Below the pieces are notes generated by a model. That model did no database searches. It was not told the DNA's origin and saw only the letters and a program-made list of their open reading frames with translations. A program made the translations under genes and the position numbers. Positions 44,253 through 52,981 of a DNA stretch of 64,000 nt are shown here, piece after piece (position 1 is the stretch's first letter; each line of letters starts with the position of its first letter). The DNA comes from an uncultured Bacteroides sp. (GTDB taxonomy: Bacteria; Bacteroidota; Bacteroidia; Bacteroidales; Bacteroidaceae): contig CAMWGU010000002.1 of assembly GCA_947173895.1 (NCBI GenBank), forward strand, positions 1 to 64,000, given 5' to 3'.

Positions 44253-46091
44253 ATGCTGAAACAATTCTTTAGTTTGTTGAAACGGTATATCCTGCCATAC
44301 CGCAAATACTTGGCATGGGCGTTGGTGTTGAATTTCTTGTCACAGTGGCTCAATGTGTTTTCGTTTATGGCCATTGTGCCCATATTGAATATTCTGTTTA
44401 AGATTGATACACAGTCTTACGAATACATACCTGTCGATTTCCATAACCTGGATAAAGACGTGCTGATAAACAACGCTTATTATTATGTAAGCAATTTTGT
44501 AACCGTTCATGGTGCTTTCTATACGCTTGCCATGATGGGAGGCATTCTGGTTGTCATGACTATGCTGAAGACCGCCGGCTACTTTGCCTCTTCGGCCGTC
44601 ATGGTGCCGTTGCGCACGGGCATCGTACGAGACATCCGCATCCAGGTATACAATAAGGTGCTGAGCCTGCCTCTGAGTTTCTTTTCCGAAGAGCGCAAGG
44701 GAGACATCATTGCCCGTATGAGTGCGGACGTCACTGTGGTGGAAAACTCGCTGACCAGTTCCATCGACATGCTGATACGCAATCCTATAGCCTTGCTGGT
44801 CTGCTTTGTCACGCTGTTCTCGGTGAGCTGGCAAATGACCCTGTTTGTCATCTTCATCCTTCCGCTGACGGGATGGATCATGGGTGTGGTCAGTCGGAAG
44901 CTGAAAAGGCAGTCGTCGACGGCACAGGCGCAATGGGGTGACATCATGTCACAGCTGGACGAGACATTGGGCGGCCTGCGAGTCATCAAAGCGTTTATTG
45001 CCGAAAGCAAGATGTCCGCCCGTTTCTCGAAGATCAATAATGACTTCCGCGAAGCCATGAACGAGATGGTGATCCGGCAAAGCTCGGCCCATCCCATGAG
45101 CGAGTTTCTGGGCACTTGTGTAATTGTGATTGTCCTGTTGTTTGGCGGTGCGCTGATTTTGAACACCGATTATGCTCCGATGGATGCCGCCACCTTCATC
45201 TTCTATCTGATTATCCTGTATAGCATCATCAATCCCTTGAAGGAATTCTCGAAAGCATTCTATAACATTCCGCAGGGACTGGCCAGCATGGAGCGTATCG
45301 ACATGATTCTGAAGGCCGAGAATCCTATTGTGGATCCGGTGAAACCGCAGCCTTTGGATACGTTCGAGGACAAGCTGGAGTTTAGAAATGTGAGCTTTAG
45401 CTATGTGGCGGGACGCCCTGTGCTCCGTCATATCAACCTGTCGGTTCCCAAAGGGAAAACTATTGCGCTGGTAGGGCAGTCCGGTTCCGGCAAATCTACG
45501 TTGGTCGATTTGGTGCCGCGCTATCACGATGTGAGCGAAGGTACTCTGTTGATTGACGGCAAGGACGTGAAGGACGTGACTATTCACGACCTCCGTTCGC
45601 TGATAGGCAATGTGAATCAAGAAGCCATCTTGTTCAATGATACGTTCTATAACAACATCACCTTCGGTGTAGAAAATGCCACGATGGAACAGGTGATAGA
45701 GGCGGCCAAGATAGCCAATGCGCACGATTTCATCATGGAGACGGAAAAGGGGTATGACACCATGATAGGCGACCGAGGCGGCCGTCTGTCCGGCGGGCAG
45801 CGCCAGCGTGTCAGCATAGCCCGTGCCATCTTGAAGAATCCTCCTATCCTGATATTGGATGAGGCCACCTCGGCGCTCGACACCGAGTCGGAACGTCTGG
45901 TACAGGAAGCGCTGGAACGGCTGATGAAGTCGCGTACCACAATTGCCATCGCCCATCGGTTGAGCACCATCAAGAATGCAGACGAGATTTGTGTGCTTTA
46001 TGAGGGAGACATCGTGGAAAGGGGAACTCACGACGAACTGATAGCCCTGAACGGATATTATAAGAAGTTGAACGACATGCAGTCCTTATAA
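44253..46091 (+). CDS. MsbA-like ABC exporter (fused permease-ATPase)
   Basis: A 612-residue half-transporter: six membrane helices (1-330) and an ATPase domain. Walker A is VGQSGSGKSTLVDLV, the signature is RLSGGQRQRVSIARAIL, and Walker B is ILILDEATSALDTES with the switch histidine in AIAHRLSTIKNAD. It acts as a homodimer. Sequence pattern and location in the LOS region suggest a lipid A-core flippase like MsbA, but drug or peptide exporters look alike. It is well conserved with normal length. Confidence 0.88.
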   Translation: MLKQFFSLLKRYILPYRKYLAWALVLNFLSQWLNVFSFMAIVPILNILFKIDTQSYEYIPVDFHNLDKDVLINNAYYYVSNFVTVHGAFYTLAMMGGILVVMTMLKTAGYFASSAVMVPLRTGIVRDIRIQVYNKVLSLPLSFFSEERKGDIIARMSADVTVVENSLTSSIDMLIRNPIALLVCFVTLFSVSWQMTLFVIFILPLTGWIMGVVSRKLKRQSSTAQAQWGDIMSQLDETLGGLRVIKAFIAESKMSARFSKINNDFREAMNEMVIRQSSAHPMSEFLGTCVIVIVLLFGGALILNTDYAPMDAATFIFYLIILYSIINPLKEFSKAFYNIPQGLASMERIDMILKAENPIVDPVKPQPLDTFEDKLEFRNVSFSYVAGRPVLRHINLSVPKGKTIALVGQSGSGKSTLVDLVPRYHDVSEGTLLIDGKDVKDVTIHDLRSLIGNVNQEAILFNDTFYNNITFGVENATMEQVIEAAKIANAHDFIMETEKGYDTMIGDRGGRLSGGQRQRVSIARAILKNPPILILDEATSALDTESERLVQEALERLMKSRTTIAIAHRLSTIKNADEICVLYEGDIVERGTHDELIALNGYYKKLNDMQSL

Positions 46092-46237
46092 TTTGAGGGA
46101 TATTCAGAAGAGCGTCGGCAGGAAGCAAAAGGGGGTATGTCAGGCTATTGGGGGGCAGCCCACCGGATAGGAACTAGATTGGATGGCTTGCAAATATCAA
46201 TAATTGTGAGGCTGCTTCTTTGAAATCCTTTTTATTT

Positions 46238-46269
46238 TTTGGAAGGATTTGATTATTTCGCTAAATTTG
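46238..46269 (+). promoter_or_regulatory. Promoter of the GT90 gene
   Basis: TTTG (46238-46241), 20 bases, TAAATTTG (46262-46269); the start codon follows 30 bases later. Confidence 0.6.
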
Positions 46270-46299
46270 TGTGCTATATAAACTAACCAATGATTTTAT

Positions 46300-47313
46300 A
46301 TGGCTGATAATATTATTTATAAAGTAAGAAGCGGAAAACCCGTCAAGTTCTTGAACTTTATTTCGGAGTTTGCCAAGCTGTTGATTCCTGACGCCTTTTA
46401 TAGAAGAAGGTTGTCTCATCTGTTGGACGCGGCACGAAAACGGCCTGATTTTAATTATATAGAACAGCGTGTCAATTATTACATGAAGATAAACCGGCCT
46501 TTTACTGTATCATCCGATGACAGTTATACAAAGGACAGGAGTTGGATTCATTATACAGGCCGGACGGGGGATTACAAGCGTAAGATGTTCCACACCGCTT
46601 ATTACTTCGATCAGCACCATGTGACCCGTTGGTTTCCTAAAAGCTACAGATGGAACTTCTGTCCCGGCGATGTGTATTTCACTCCCGAAACGCCTACTGT
46701 GGTGAAAAGCCGCCTTTTGACTCCCGACAATGCTAACTCGGTGATACTGAAGCTTGACAAGTTGCGCCATTTTATGTTCGTCAACGACACGAAAGCGTTC
46801 AGAGACAAGAAGGATGCCGTTATATTTCGGGGGAAGATACGTCAAAGCAGGGTGCGTACGCGGTTTTTGGAGATGTTCTTCGGCCGTCCGATGTTCGACT
46901 GTGGAGTGGTGGGAAAGAATGAAGGTTGTCCGGACGAATGGATATCTGCCAAGAAGACGATACGCGAGCATCTGGATTACAAGTTCATTATGGCTTTGGA
47001 AGGCAATGACGTGGCATCCAATCTGAAATGGGTCATGTCGTCTAATTCGCTGGCGGTGATGACGCGTCCTACTTGTGAAACCTGGTTTATGGAGGGTACG
47101 CTTGTTCCTGATTATCATTATGTGGAGGTGAAGGAGGACTTCTCGGACTTGCCCGAGAAACTGGCCTATTACATGGAGCATCCGGACAAGGCGGAAGAAA
47201 TCATCACCCATGCCCATGAATATGTGGAGCAGTTCTGGAATCCAGAGCGAGAGGAACTTATTTCTTTGATGGTGATGGACCGATATTTCCGTCTTTCGCA
47301 ACAGGCGAAGTAA
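46300..47313 (+). CDS. GT90-family (CAP10-like) glycosyltransferase
   Basis: This 337-residue transferase carries the GT90 blocks: VIFRGKIRQSRVRTRFLEM (with the conserved RGK), then HLDYKFIMALEGNDVASNLKWVMSSNSLAVM, PTCETWFMEGTLVPDYHYV and a C-terminal WNPEREELISLMVMDRYFRL. Members include fungal capsule xylosyltransferases and bacterial LPS core enzymes (LpsA-type glucosyl/galactosyltransferases). Cytoplasmic; no signal peptide. It probably adds a core sugar. GT8 follows 23 bases later in the same transcript. Confidence 0.85.
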   Translation: MADNIIYKVRSGKPVKFLNFISEFAKLLIPDAFYRRRLSHLLDAARKRPDFNYIEQRVNYYMKINRPFTVSSDDSYTKDRSWIHYTGRTGDYKRKMFHTAYYFDQHHVTRWFPKSYRWNFCPGDVYFTPETPTVVKSRLLTPDNANSVILKLDKLRHFMFVNDTKAFRDKKDAVIFRGKIRQSRVRTRFLEMFFGRPMFDCGVVGKNEGCPDEWISAKKTIREHLDYKFIMALEGNDVASNLKWVMSSNSLAVMTRPTCETWFMEGTLVPDYHYVEVKEDFSDLPEKLAYYMEHPDKAEEIITHAHEYVEQFWNPEREELISLMVMDRYFRLSQQAK

Positions 47314-47336
47314 TGAGGAGAGTGTCTTTATAACGA

Positions 47337-48290
47337 ATGAAACTTATGACTGAAAACGCTTTAACCACTATACACGTAGCTTGCAACATTGACAGCAACT
47401 ATGTGAGACATTGTGCCGTGACATTGGCCTCGTTGTTCGAGAACAACCGGTCCGAACATTTTGTGATACATATCCTTGCCGGAAATTTGACCGCTTCCGA
47501 ACAGGGCGTGCTTGTCCGGCTGGGGCAACGGTATCATAATGAGGTGTATTTTTATACGCCTGCTTCCCATTTGTTCGAAGGGTTGACCATACGCAAGTTC
47601 AGTAAACGGATATCCATGGCTACGTATTACCGCTGTCTCTTGTCCGACATCCTGCCCAATGACGTAAGTAAGGTGCTTTATCTGGATTGTGACATTGTGG
47701 TGTTAGGCAGCATACGTGCTTTCTGGGACATGCCGTTGGATGGAGTGGGTGTGGCCGCCGTAGAGGATATTGGCTGCAAGGAACCCCGGCGTTATGAAAT
47801 CTTGCATTACCCCATGGAGGATTCTTATTTCAATGCAGGTGTGTTGCTTGTCAATCTTGACTATTGGAGGGAGCATGATGTGCCGCGCGCATGTATAGAA
47901 TACTTTCATGCGTATCCCGAACGCATCCTGTTTAACGATCAGGATTTGCTGAACAGCATTTTGCATGAGAACAAGCTGTTGGTCGATTTGTGTTGGAACG
48001 TGCAGGATGGCTTTTACCGCAATCCTTCCCGAATGACCGATGAGTGGCGTGGGAAATTCTCGGACGTGTTGAAGCATCCGGTCATTCTACATTACACCAA
48101 CCGCAAGCCATGGGAATATGACAGCCAGCACCCTTTGCGCGCCGAGTATGTCCGCTATCTGGATCTGACTCCTTGGAAGGGGTGGAGACCTTTGGACAAC
48201 CCGATAAACCGGGTGAAGCGTTTTTTCAGACTGTTTCCGTTCTATGTGGGATTGCGCAGAGCGAAATATGTGGATCCGGCGCAGTTGTGA
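47337..48290 (+). CDS. GT8-family glycosyltransferase (LPS core galactosyl/glucosyltransferase type)
   Basis: A 317-residue retaining transferase. It has TIHVACNIDSNYVRHCAVTLASL at the nucleotide site, the metal DxD in VLYLDCDIVVLGS, ARGININE-poor middle EDSYFNAGVLLVNLDYW, LFNDQDLLNSIL and the C-terminal VILHYTNRKPWEY (H...KPW). It resembles WaaJ/RfaI-type enzymes that place galactose or glucose in LPS core. An in-frame ATG at 47346 is an alternative start, differing by three residues. Convergent with the minus-strand cluster. Confidence 0.88.
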   Translation: MKLMTENALTTIHVACNIDSNYVRHCAVTLASLFENNRSEHFVIHILAGNLTASEQGVLVRLGQRYHNEVYFYTPASHLFEGLTIRKFSKRISMATYYRCLLSDILPNDVSKVLYLDCDIVVLGSIRAFWDMPLDGVGVAAVEDIGCKEPRRYEILHYPMEDSYFNAGVLLVNLDYWREHDVPRACIEYFHAYPERILFNDQDLLNSILHENKLLVDLCWNVQDGFYRNPSRMTDEWRGKFSDVLKHPVILHYTNRKPWEYDSQHPLRAEYVRYLDLTPWKGWRPLDNPINRVKRFFRLFPFYVGLRRAKYVDPAQL

Positions 48291-48339
48291 TAAACGTTCC
48301 AACAGCTTGGATATTCATGTCCCGGTAGCGGGGAGACAG

Positions 48340-49323
48340 TTATTTCAAGCGTTCTCTTTTCATTGTAATCAGCGAGGGGCATAGCCATTTCAGATAGCTG
48401 TTTCTGCGCTCCAAAAAGTAATCCGATACATTGGCTCCCAGTGTGTCGTAAAGGTGTTTGTATAAGCGGGCTTTCTCACAGCTCGCTATTTTTAGGCGTC
48501 TTATCTTTTTATATAGCAGACCGTGGCGCAGCCTTTTTTTATAATTGCTTAGGCCGGCCAGCCGGCTTTCCATGATGCTTACTATCAAGATATCTTCTTT
48601 TACTCCGTTGCCGGTCTTGTGTGAGGCGATTGTTACTTTCTGGGTATGACAGCGGAAATAATTCAATACCTGATAGAGTTCTATCACACGTCCTTGCATG
48701 GATAGCTCAAACCAGAATAGCCAGTCTCCGCAGTATTTCATGGACAGAAAGGGAGATTGGGATACCTTTTCGGCATATTCCCGCCGAAACAAGGCTCCGC
48801 TTGCGTTTATGATGTAGTTTTTCCAATATAAGTTATATCTGGCAAAGCTTTCTCCGTCAAAGACCGCGAAGTTGTTCTTTTTCCGTATTCCCCAATGATT
48901 TACATCCCGGTGATATTTTATTTCCCCGTTTGCGTCAATCAGGTATGATCCGGCGTAACAAATGGCTGTATTGTCGTGTGCTTCTGCCAGCCGGACGCAT
49001 TGTTCCAGGAAGTCGGGCTTTGCCGAATCATCTGCTTCGGCTATCCAAATGTATTTTCCGCGTGCCAGTCGGATGCCTTTCATCCACTGTATAAAGGGGC
49101 TTCGGGTGTTTTCTTTGTTGATGACGATATGGGATACGTGTGGGTTTGTTCTGTACTCTTCCAATATTTTCACGCTTCCGTCTGTAGATGCATCGTCCAG
49201 CAATATTAATTCGTAGTCTGTATAAGTTTGTTGCAGTATGGAGTTGATACGTTCTTTTAAATAACAGGCGTAATTATAGTTGGGGACAATTACGCTTATT
49301 GTCGGGATGTGTTCTTTCCTCAT
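48340..49323 (-). CDS. GT2-family glycosyltransferase
   Basis: A 327-residue inverting transferase: ISVIVPNYNYACYLKERIN, LILLDDASTDGSVKILEEY and YIWIAEADDSAKPDF form the GT-A nucleotide and metal sites. The next part, LYWKNYIINASGALFRREYAE and CGDWLFWFELSMQG, is close in pattern to the GT2 half of the fusion protein at 41.9 kb. The C-terminal 90 residues are basic and probably membrane-associated. It is the last gene of the minus-strand LOS run, after a 107-base gap, so could have its own promoter. Confidence 0.88.
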   Translation of the reverse strand: MRKEHIPTISVIVPNYNYACYLKERINSILQQTYTDYELILLDDASTDGSVKILEEYRTNPHVSHIVINKENTRSPFIQWMKGIRLARGKYIWIAEADDSAKPDFLEQCVRLAEAHDNTAICYAGSYLIDANGEIKYHRDVNHWGIRKKNNFAVFDGESFARYNLYWKNYIINASGALFRREYAEKVSQSPFLSMKYCGDWLFWFELSMQGRVIELYQVLNYFRCHTQKVTIASHKTGNGVKEDILIVSIMESRLAGLSNYKKRLRHGLLYKKIRRLKIASCEKARLYKHLYDTLGANVSDYFLERRNSYLKWLCPSLITMKRERLK

Positions 49324-49430
49324 AAAGTTAATTGTTGTTTATCTTATTTTTTATGCCATTGATATTCTGGACATCGAAAGCTTTTGATGTCTGTATTAGG
49401 AATATCATGCAAAAGTGTTCTTAGTCTTCT

Positions 49431-50333
49431 TTATTTTATAATTCCCAGTTTTTCGTTTATTCCTTCCTGGTAAGCTTTCCACAATTTGGGAATATCGCTC
49501 CATTCGTATGCTTTGCCAAACGGGGCGCATACCAGTGCGGTCAGTATGTATCCGGCCACTCCGTAGAACCCACGAAGATATTTCACTCCCCAGTTGCGTC
49601 CATAGTGGTGGCTCAGGTAGGTGGAGTTGCGTATTTGGTAGAAGCGTTTCCATTTCTTTTTCCGGTTTCGCTCGTTCCAACTGTCATCCGAGAAGAACTT
49701 TTGCTTGTCCATCAGTGCGGCGGGTACATACCTTATGCTGTATCCTGCCAGGACAGCGCGCAGGCAATAGTCTGTGTCGTCGCAGAAGATGAACAGGTCC
49801 TTGTTGGGCAGTCCTATCTTTTCCACCACTTCGCGGCGGATGAAGGGGCCTTCGAAAGCGGTTCCTTTTATATCTACGGGGGCACTGACGGTTTCTTTGC
49901 TCAGTTTCTGCCTGTACATCGAGGCAAAGGGGTTGGTCAGGTTGTATTCGCGGAAGTCGTGGGTGAACACCTGGCCTTCCATCAGGCGGCGCGGTGCCAG
50001 TATGCCTGCTTTGCTTCGTCCGGATTCTGCCAGCAATTCCTTCAGACATTCTGCACGAGGAAACACATCATCGTCCATGCACCATATCCAGTCGGCTCCC
50101 GAACGGAAGGCGTGTCGGATGCCGGTATGAAATCCGCCCGATCCTCCTACGTTGGGTTGGGCGATGATGGTCAGTCCCGATTGGGTGGCGAGCCATTCGG
50201 CGGTTCCGTCCGTACTGCCGTTGTTTACTACCACGATGGAGGAAACCGCATGGGTCTGACTTTTCAGACACCGGATGTTTCTTTTCAATAGTTCCAGTCT
50301 GTTATAAGTTACAACTACAGCTGTGATATTCAT
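49431..50333 (-). CDS. GT2-family glycosyltransferase (galactofuranosyl/rhamnosyltransferase type)
   Basis: This 300-residue transferase begins MNITAVVVTYNRLELLKRNIRCLK and has IVVVNNGSTDGTAEWL, the metal site WCMDDDVFPRAECLKELL and FIFCDDTDYCLRAVLAGY. The DDD metal triad and later DDTDYCLR resemble the GlfT/rhamnosyltransferase branch of GT2. With a UDP-galactopyranose mutase gene two kilobases upstream in the same run, transfer of galactofuranose is a fair inference. The start at 50333 is selected because the longer frame overlaps the non-coding gap to the kinase gene. Confidence 0.86.
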   Translation of the reverse strand: MNITAVVVTYNRLELLKRNIRCLKSQTHAVSSIVVVNNGSTDGTAEWLATQSGLTIIAQPNVGGSGGFHTGIRHAFRSGADWIWCMDDDVFPRAECLKELLAESGRSKAGILAPRRLMEGQVFTHDFREYNLTNPFASMYRQKLSKETVSAPVDIKGTAFEGPFIRREVVEKIGLPNKDLFIFCDDTDYCLRAVLAGYSIRYVPAALMDKQKFFSDDSWNERNRKKKWKRFYQIRNSTYLSHHYGRNWGVKYLRGFYGVAGYILTALVCAPFGKAYEWSDIPKLWKAYQEGINEKLGIIK

Positions 50334-50356
50334 TCTTGTGTCGGATTTTTGTATTG

Positions 50357-51109
50357 TTAGTAAAGTCCATTTATTTTTCCGGGCTGGGTGCTCCGGTAGG
50401 TGGCTATCAGCTTGAAGCATTCATCGGCATCGAAACCGCGTGCCTGTGCATATTCTTCGGCCATCCAGCGGTGCATATCGGGTGTGGCGGGCAGCCGTTC
50501 AAAGTTCTTGCAGCCTGCTTTCATGTCTATCGGCCCGATGTACATGCGGTTCAGGTCTACCACTTCAATTTGTATGCCACTGTCTGTTTTCTGAAACAGG
50601 ATGTTGGCCCGTCCGTAATCTTTGTGTGCATATCCGTGTTCGTGAAGCAAGGCGGTCACCTTGCCTACGGCCCGGCATACTTCTTCCGCCTGTTCTGCTT
50701 CTTTCCCAAACAGGTCGTCGTAGCGGCGGGTGCATGTCGACAGGCTGCTGATGTAATAGCTCTTGTCGAACAAGAACCCCGAGCGAACGTTCATATATCC
50801 TATGGGTTGTGGGGTGCCTACTCCTATCTTGAGAAGCATCCGGGCGTGTTCGTAAGAGCGTTTGGCCTTGGAAGGACGGAAGATGCCATACACAAACCGG
50901 TTGATGAAAAGGGGTTTGTGGAAGGCTTTCACTACATATTCCTTGCCGTTGTATTCCATTTTTCTCAATTCGTTCCGGCCTTTGTATATGATGGTTCCCT
51001 CGTTTCGGCGGAAACGTTCGGGGACGGACAGCACAAATTCTTCCAATTCCTTGTAGTCGGGATGGATGACCCATGTGTGCGGATGAAGTGAAAGTATAGT
51101 CTTGTTCAT
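50357..51109 (-). CDS. Lipopolysaccharide kinase (InaA/WaaP/KdkA-like)
   Basis: A 250-residue protein-kinase-fold enzyme that phosphorylates a sugar of LPS core or Kdo. The invariant lysine lies in GKEYVVKAFHKPLFIN, the catalytic loop is HEHGYAHKDYGRANILFQ (with aspartate and asparagine), and the metal aspartate is in IEVVDLNRMYIG. The chain starts MNKTILSLHPHTWVIHPDYKELEEFV. B. vulgatus- and B. theta-type LOS carry phosphorylated Kdo, which would suit this gene. It is 23 bases upstream of the GT2 gene and 29 bases after another transferase gene. Confidence 0.85.
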   Translation of the reverse strand: MNKTILSLHPHTWVIHPDYKELEEFVLSVPERFRRNEGTIIYKGRNELRKMEYNGKEYVVKAFHKPLFINRFVYGIFRPSKAKRSYEHARMLLKIGVGTPQPIGYMNVRSGFLFDKSYYISSLSTCTRRYDDLFGKEAEQAEEVCRAVGKVTALLHEHGYAHKDYGRANILFQKTDSGIQIEVVDLNRMYIGPIDMKAGCKNFERLPATPDMHRWMAEEYAQARGFDADECFKLIATYRSTQPGKINGLY

Positions 51110-51138
51110 GCGGTTGCGGTAATATTGGGGGTGAATAG

Positions 51139-51855
51139 TTAGATTTTATCCAGCCCTTTGGTGAATTTCAGCCAATAGTATTTCAACGGGTTTGTGTATT
51201 TCAGCTGTTTCCACGGGCGGCTGCTGTGCGGACGATGCCACACGGGCAGGGTGGTGAACAGGTAGTTCCGAAGCCCCAGCCTCAGTGACTCGTGCGAGAT
51301 GGTCACGTCATACCAGTTCTTGCTTGGGTCCAGTTGGTGGAAATCGAAGGCGCCGAGCAGGGCGGGGGTAAGCAGGGAGCAGCAGAAGCTGCAATGCTTT
51401 TTTTCCGGATAAACCTGATTTTCGCGTCCTTTGGCATGCAGATATGGATAATTGATGACGCCTTGCTCGTCGGTGGTGACGGCGGCGGCTATGCCGCATT
51501 GCGGCTGTTGCAGGGCGCCGTCGAACAGTGTCTGCAAAGTATTCTTTTTCACAATGACATCCGATTCCACTATCAGCAGGCCGGCATCGGCGGCCAGTGC
51601 TTCGCGTTGTGCCGTTTGCAGCACCAACAGGTAGTTGGGCGAAGGATGGTCCGTGAGGTCGGATAGGTTCACCAGCCGGAAATGGTATTGTCGGCTGGCT
51701 TCTTCCAGCAGCCGCGTGTTTTCGTCGGTGCTGAAGTCATTGTATATTGTATAGGTAAAGGGTACGGTTATATCCGACTCTGTAATGGCTTTTATCGTTT
51801 CCAGGGTAGAGGCTATCGAGTCCTTTACCGGTGTGATGATATGAAGGCATTTCAT
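51139..51855 (-). CDS. Small GT2-like glycosyltransferase
   Basis: A 238-residue protein with a GT-A nucleotide fold: MKCLHIITPVKDSIASTLETI, TYTIYNDFSTDENTRLLEEA and LLIVESDVIVKKNTLQTL (the ESD pair in the metal position). HSSRPWKQLKYTNPLKYYWLKFTKG closes it. It is shorter and more divergent than the other GT2 genes here; the aspartate set is complete enough to expect activity. It lies 13 bases after the glf gene stop, so it is co-transcribed. Confidence 0.75.
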   Translation of the reverse strand: MKCLHIITPVKDSIASTLETIKAITESDITVPFTYTIYNDFSTDENTRLLEEASRQYHFRLVNLSDLTDHPSPNYLLVLQTAQREALAADAGLLIVESDVIVKKNTLQTLFDGALQQPQCGIAAAVTTDEQGVINYPYLHAKGRENQVYPEKKHCSFCCSLLTPALLGAFDFHQLDPSKNWYDVTISHESLRLGLRNYLFTTLPVWHRPHSSRPWKQLKYTNPLKYYWLKFTKGLDKI

Positions 51856-51868
51856 GGGCTTTTCGTTG

Positions 51869-52981
51869 TTATTCCTGGTTAAATGTTTTTTTGCACAAGG
51901 TCAGGGCTGCCGCTACGGTGTCGTCCATGTCGGCGTATGCATATTGTGCCAGACGTCCGCCAAACAATACGTTTTTATGTTCGGCCGCCAGTGCTTTATA
52001 CTGGTTCATCATGTCTGTGTTCCGTTTGTCGTTTACCGGATAATAGGGTTCTTTTCCGGGAGCGAAATCATCCGGATATTCGTATGTGATGACCGTGGTG
52101 GGCTGTGTGCCGTATTCGAAGTGTTTGTGTTCTATCACACGGGTGTAGGGCACACAGCGTTCTGTGTAGTTCACTACGGCATTTCCCTGAAAGTCTTCCA
52201 TGTCCAGCTGCTTGTGTTCGAAGCGCAGGCTTCTGTATTCCAGGTGTCCGCATCGGTAATCGAAGAACAGGTCTATGCATCCGGTGAACAGGATGTTGTC
52301 GGCCAGTGCTTCCAGTTCGGCACGTTGGTCAAAGAAGTTGGTGTTCAGGCGTACTTCCGTTCCCTCCAGCAGGGCATCAATCAGTACGTTGTATCCGCCT
52401 TTCGGAATGCCTTGGTAGGCATCGTTGAAGTAATTGTTATCGTATACAAACCGGAAGGGGATGCGCTTGATGATGAACGCAGGTAGTTCTTTGGCCGAAC
52501 GTCCCCACTGTTTTTCCGTGTAGCCTTTGATGAGGCACCGGTAGATGTCTTTTCCGCAAAGCTTCAGGGCTTGCTCTTCCAGGTTGGCAGGTGTGGCGAT
52601 ATGATCAAATTCTTTCCGTTGTTCCGCTATTTTGGCTTTGGCTTCTGCCGGGGTCTTTACTCCCCACAGCTGGTAGAAGGTGTTCATGTTGAAAGGAAGA
52701 TTGTATAGTTTCCCCTCAAAGTTTGCCAGCGGTGAGTTGGTATAGCGGTTAAATTCTGCCAGGCTGTTTACGTAGTTCCATACTTCCTTGTTGTCGGTAT
52801 GAAAGATATGGGCACCGTATTGGTGTACATGGATTCCATCTACATCTTTACAATAGATGTTTCCACCGCGGTGGTCTCGTTTGTCAATGACCAGGCAGTG
52901 TTTTCCTGCACGTTTTGCTTCATGGGCAAATACTGCGCCGAAGAGTCCGGCACCTACTATCAGATAATCATACTTTTTCAT
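51869..52981 (-). CDS. glf: UDP-galactopyranose mutase
   Basis: This 370-residue flavoenzyme converts UDP-galactopyranose to UDP-galactofuranose. The FAD site is DYLIVGAGLFGAVFAHEA, followed by the GlF signature LVIDKRDHRGGNIY and YGAHIFHTDNKEVWNYV. RYTNSPLANFEGKLYNLPFNMNTF and the C-terminal FGGRLAQYAYADMDD are intact. It starts inside the last 14 bases of the lpxL-like gene. Galactofuranose has been reported in LOS core of B. vulgatus, which supports both the host group and the role of the neighbouring GT2 genes. Confidence 0.96.
   Translation of the reverse strand: MKKYDYLIVGAGLFGAVFAHEAKRAGKHCLVIDKRDHRGGNIYCKDVDGIHVHQYGAHIFHTDNKEVWNYVNSLAEFNRYTNSPLANFEGKLYNLPFNMNTFYQLWGVKTPAEAKAKIAEQRKEFDHIATPANLEEQALKLCGKDIYRCLIKGYTEKQWGRSAKELPAFIIKRIPFRFVYDNNYFNDAYQGIPKGGYNVLIDALLEGTEVRLNTNFFDQRAELEALADNILFTGCIDLFFDYRCGHLEYRSLRFEHKQLDMEDFQGNAVVNYTERCVPYTRVIEHKHFEYGTQPTTVITYEYPDDFAPGKEPYYPVNDKRNTDMMNQYKALAAEHKNVLFGGRLAQYAYADMDDTVAAALTLCKKTFNQE

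Noticed and set aside
44949..46031. 360-codon minus-strand frame opposite the ABC exporter
   Set aside because: Shadow frame; the plus strand has all Walker and signature motifs.
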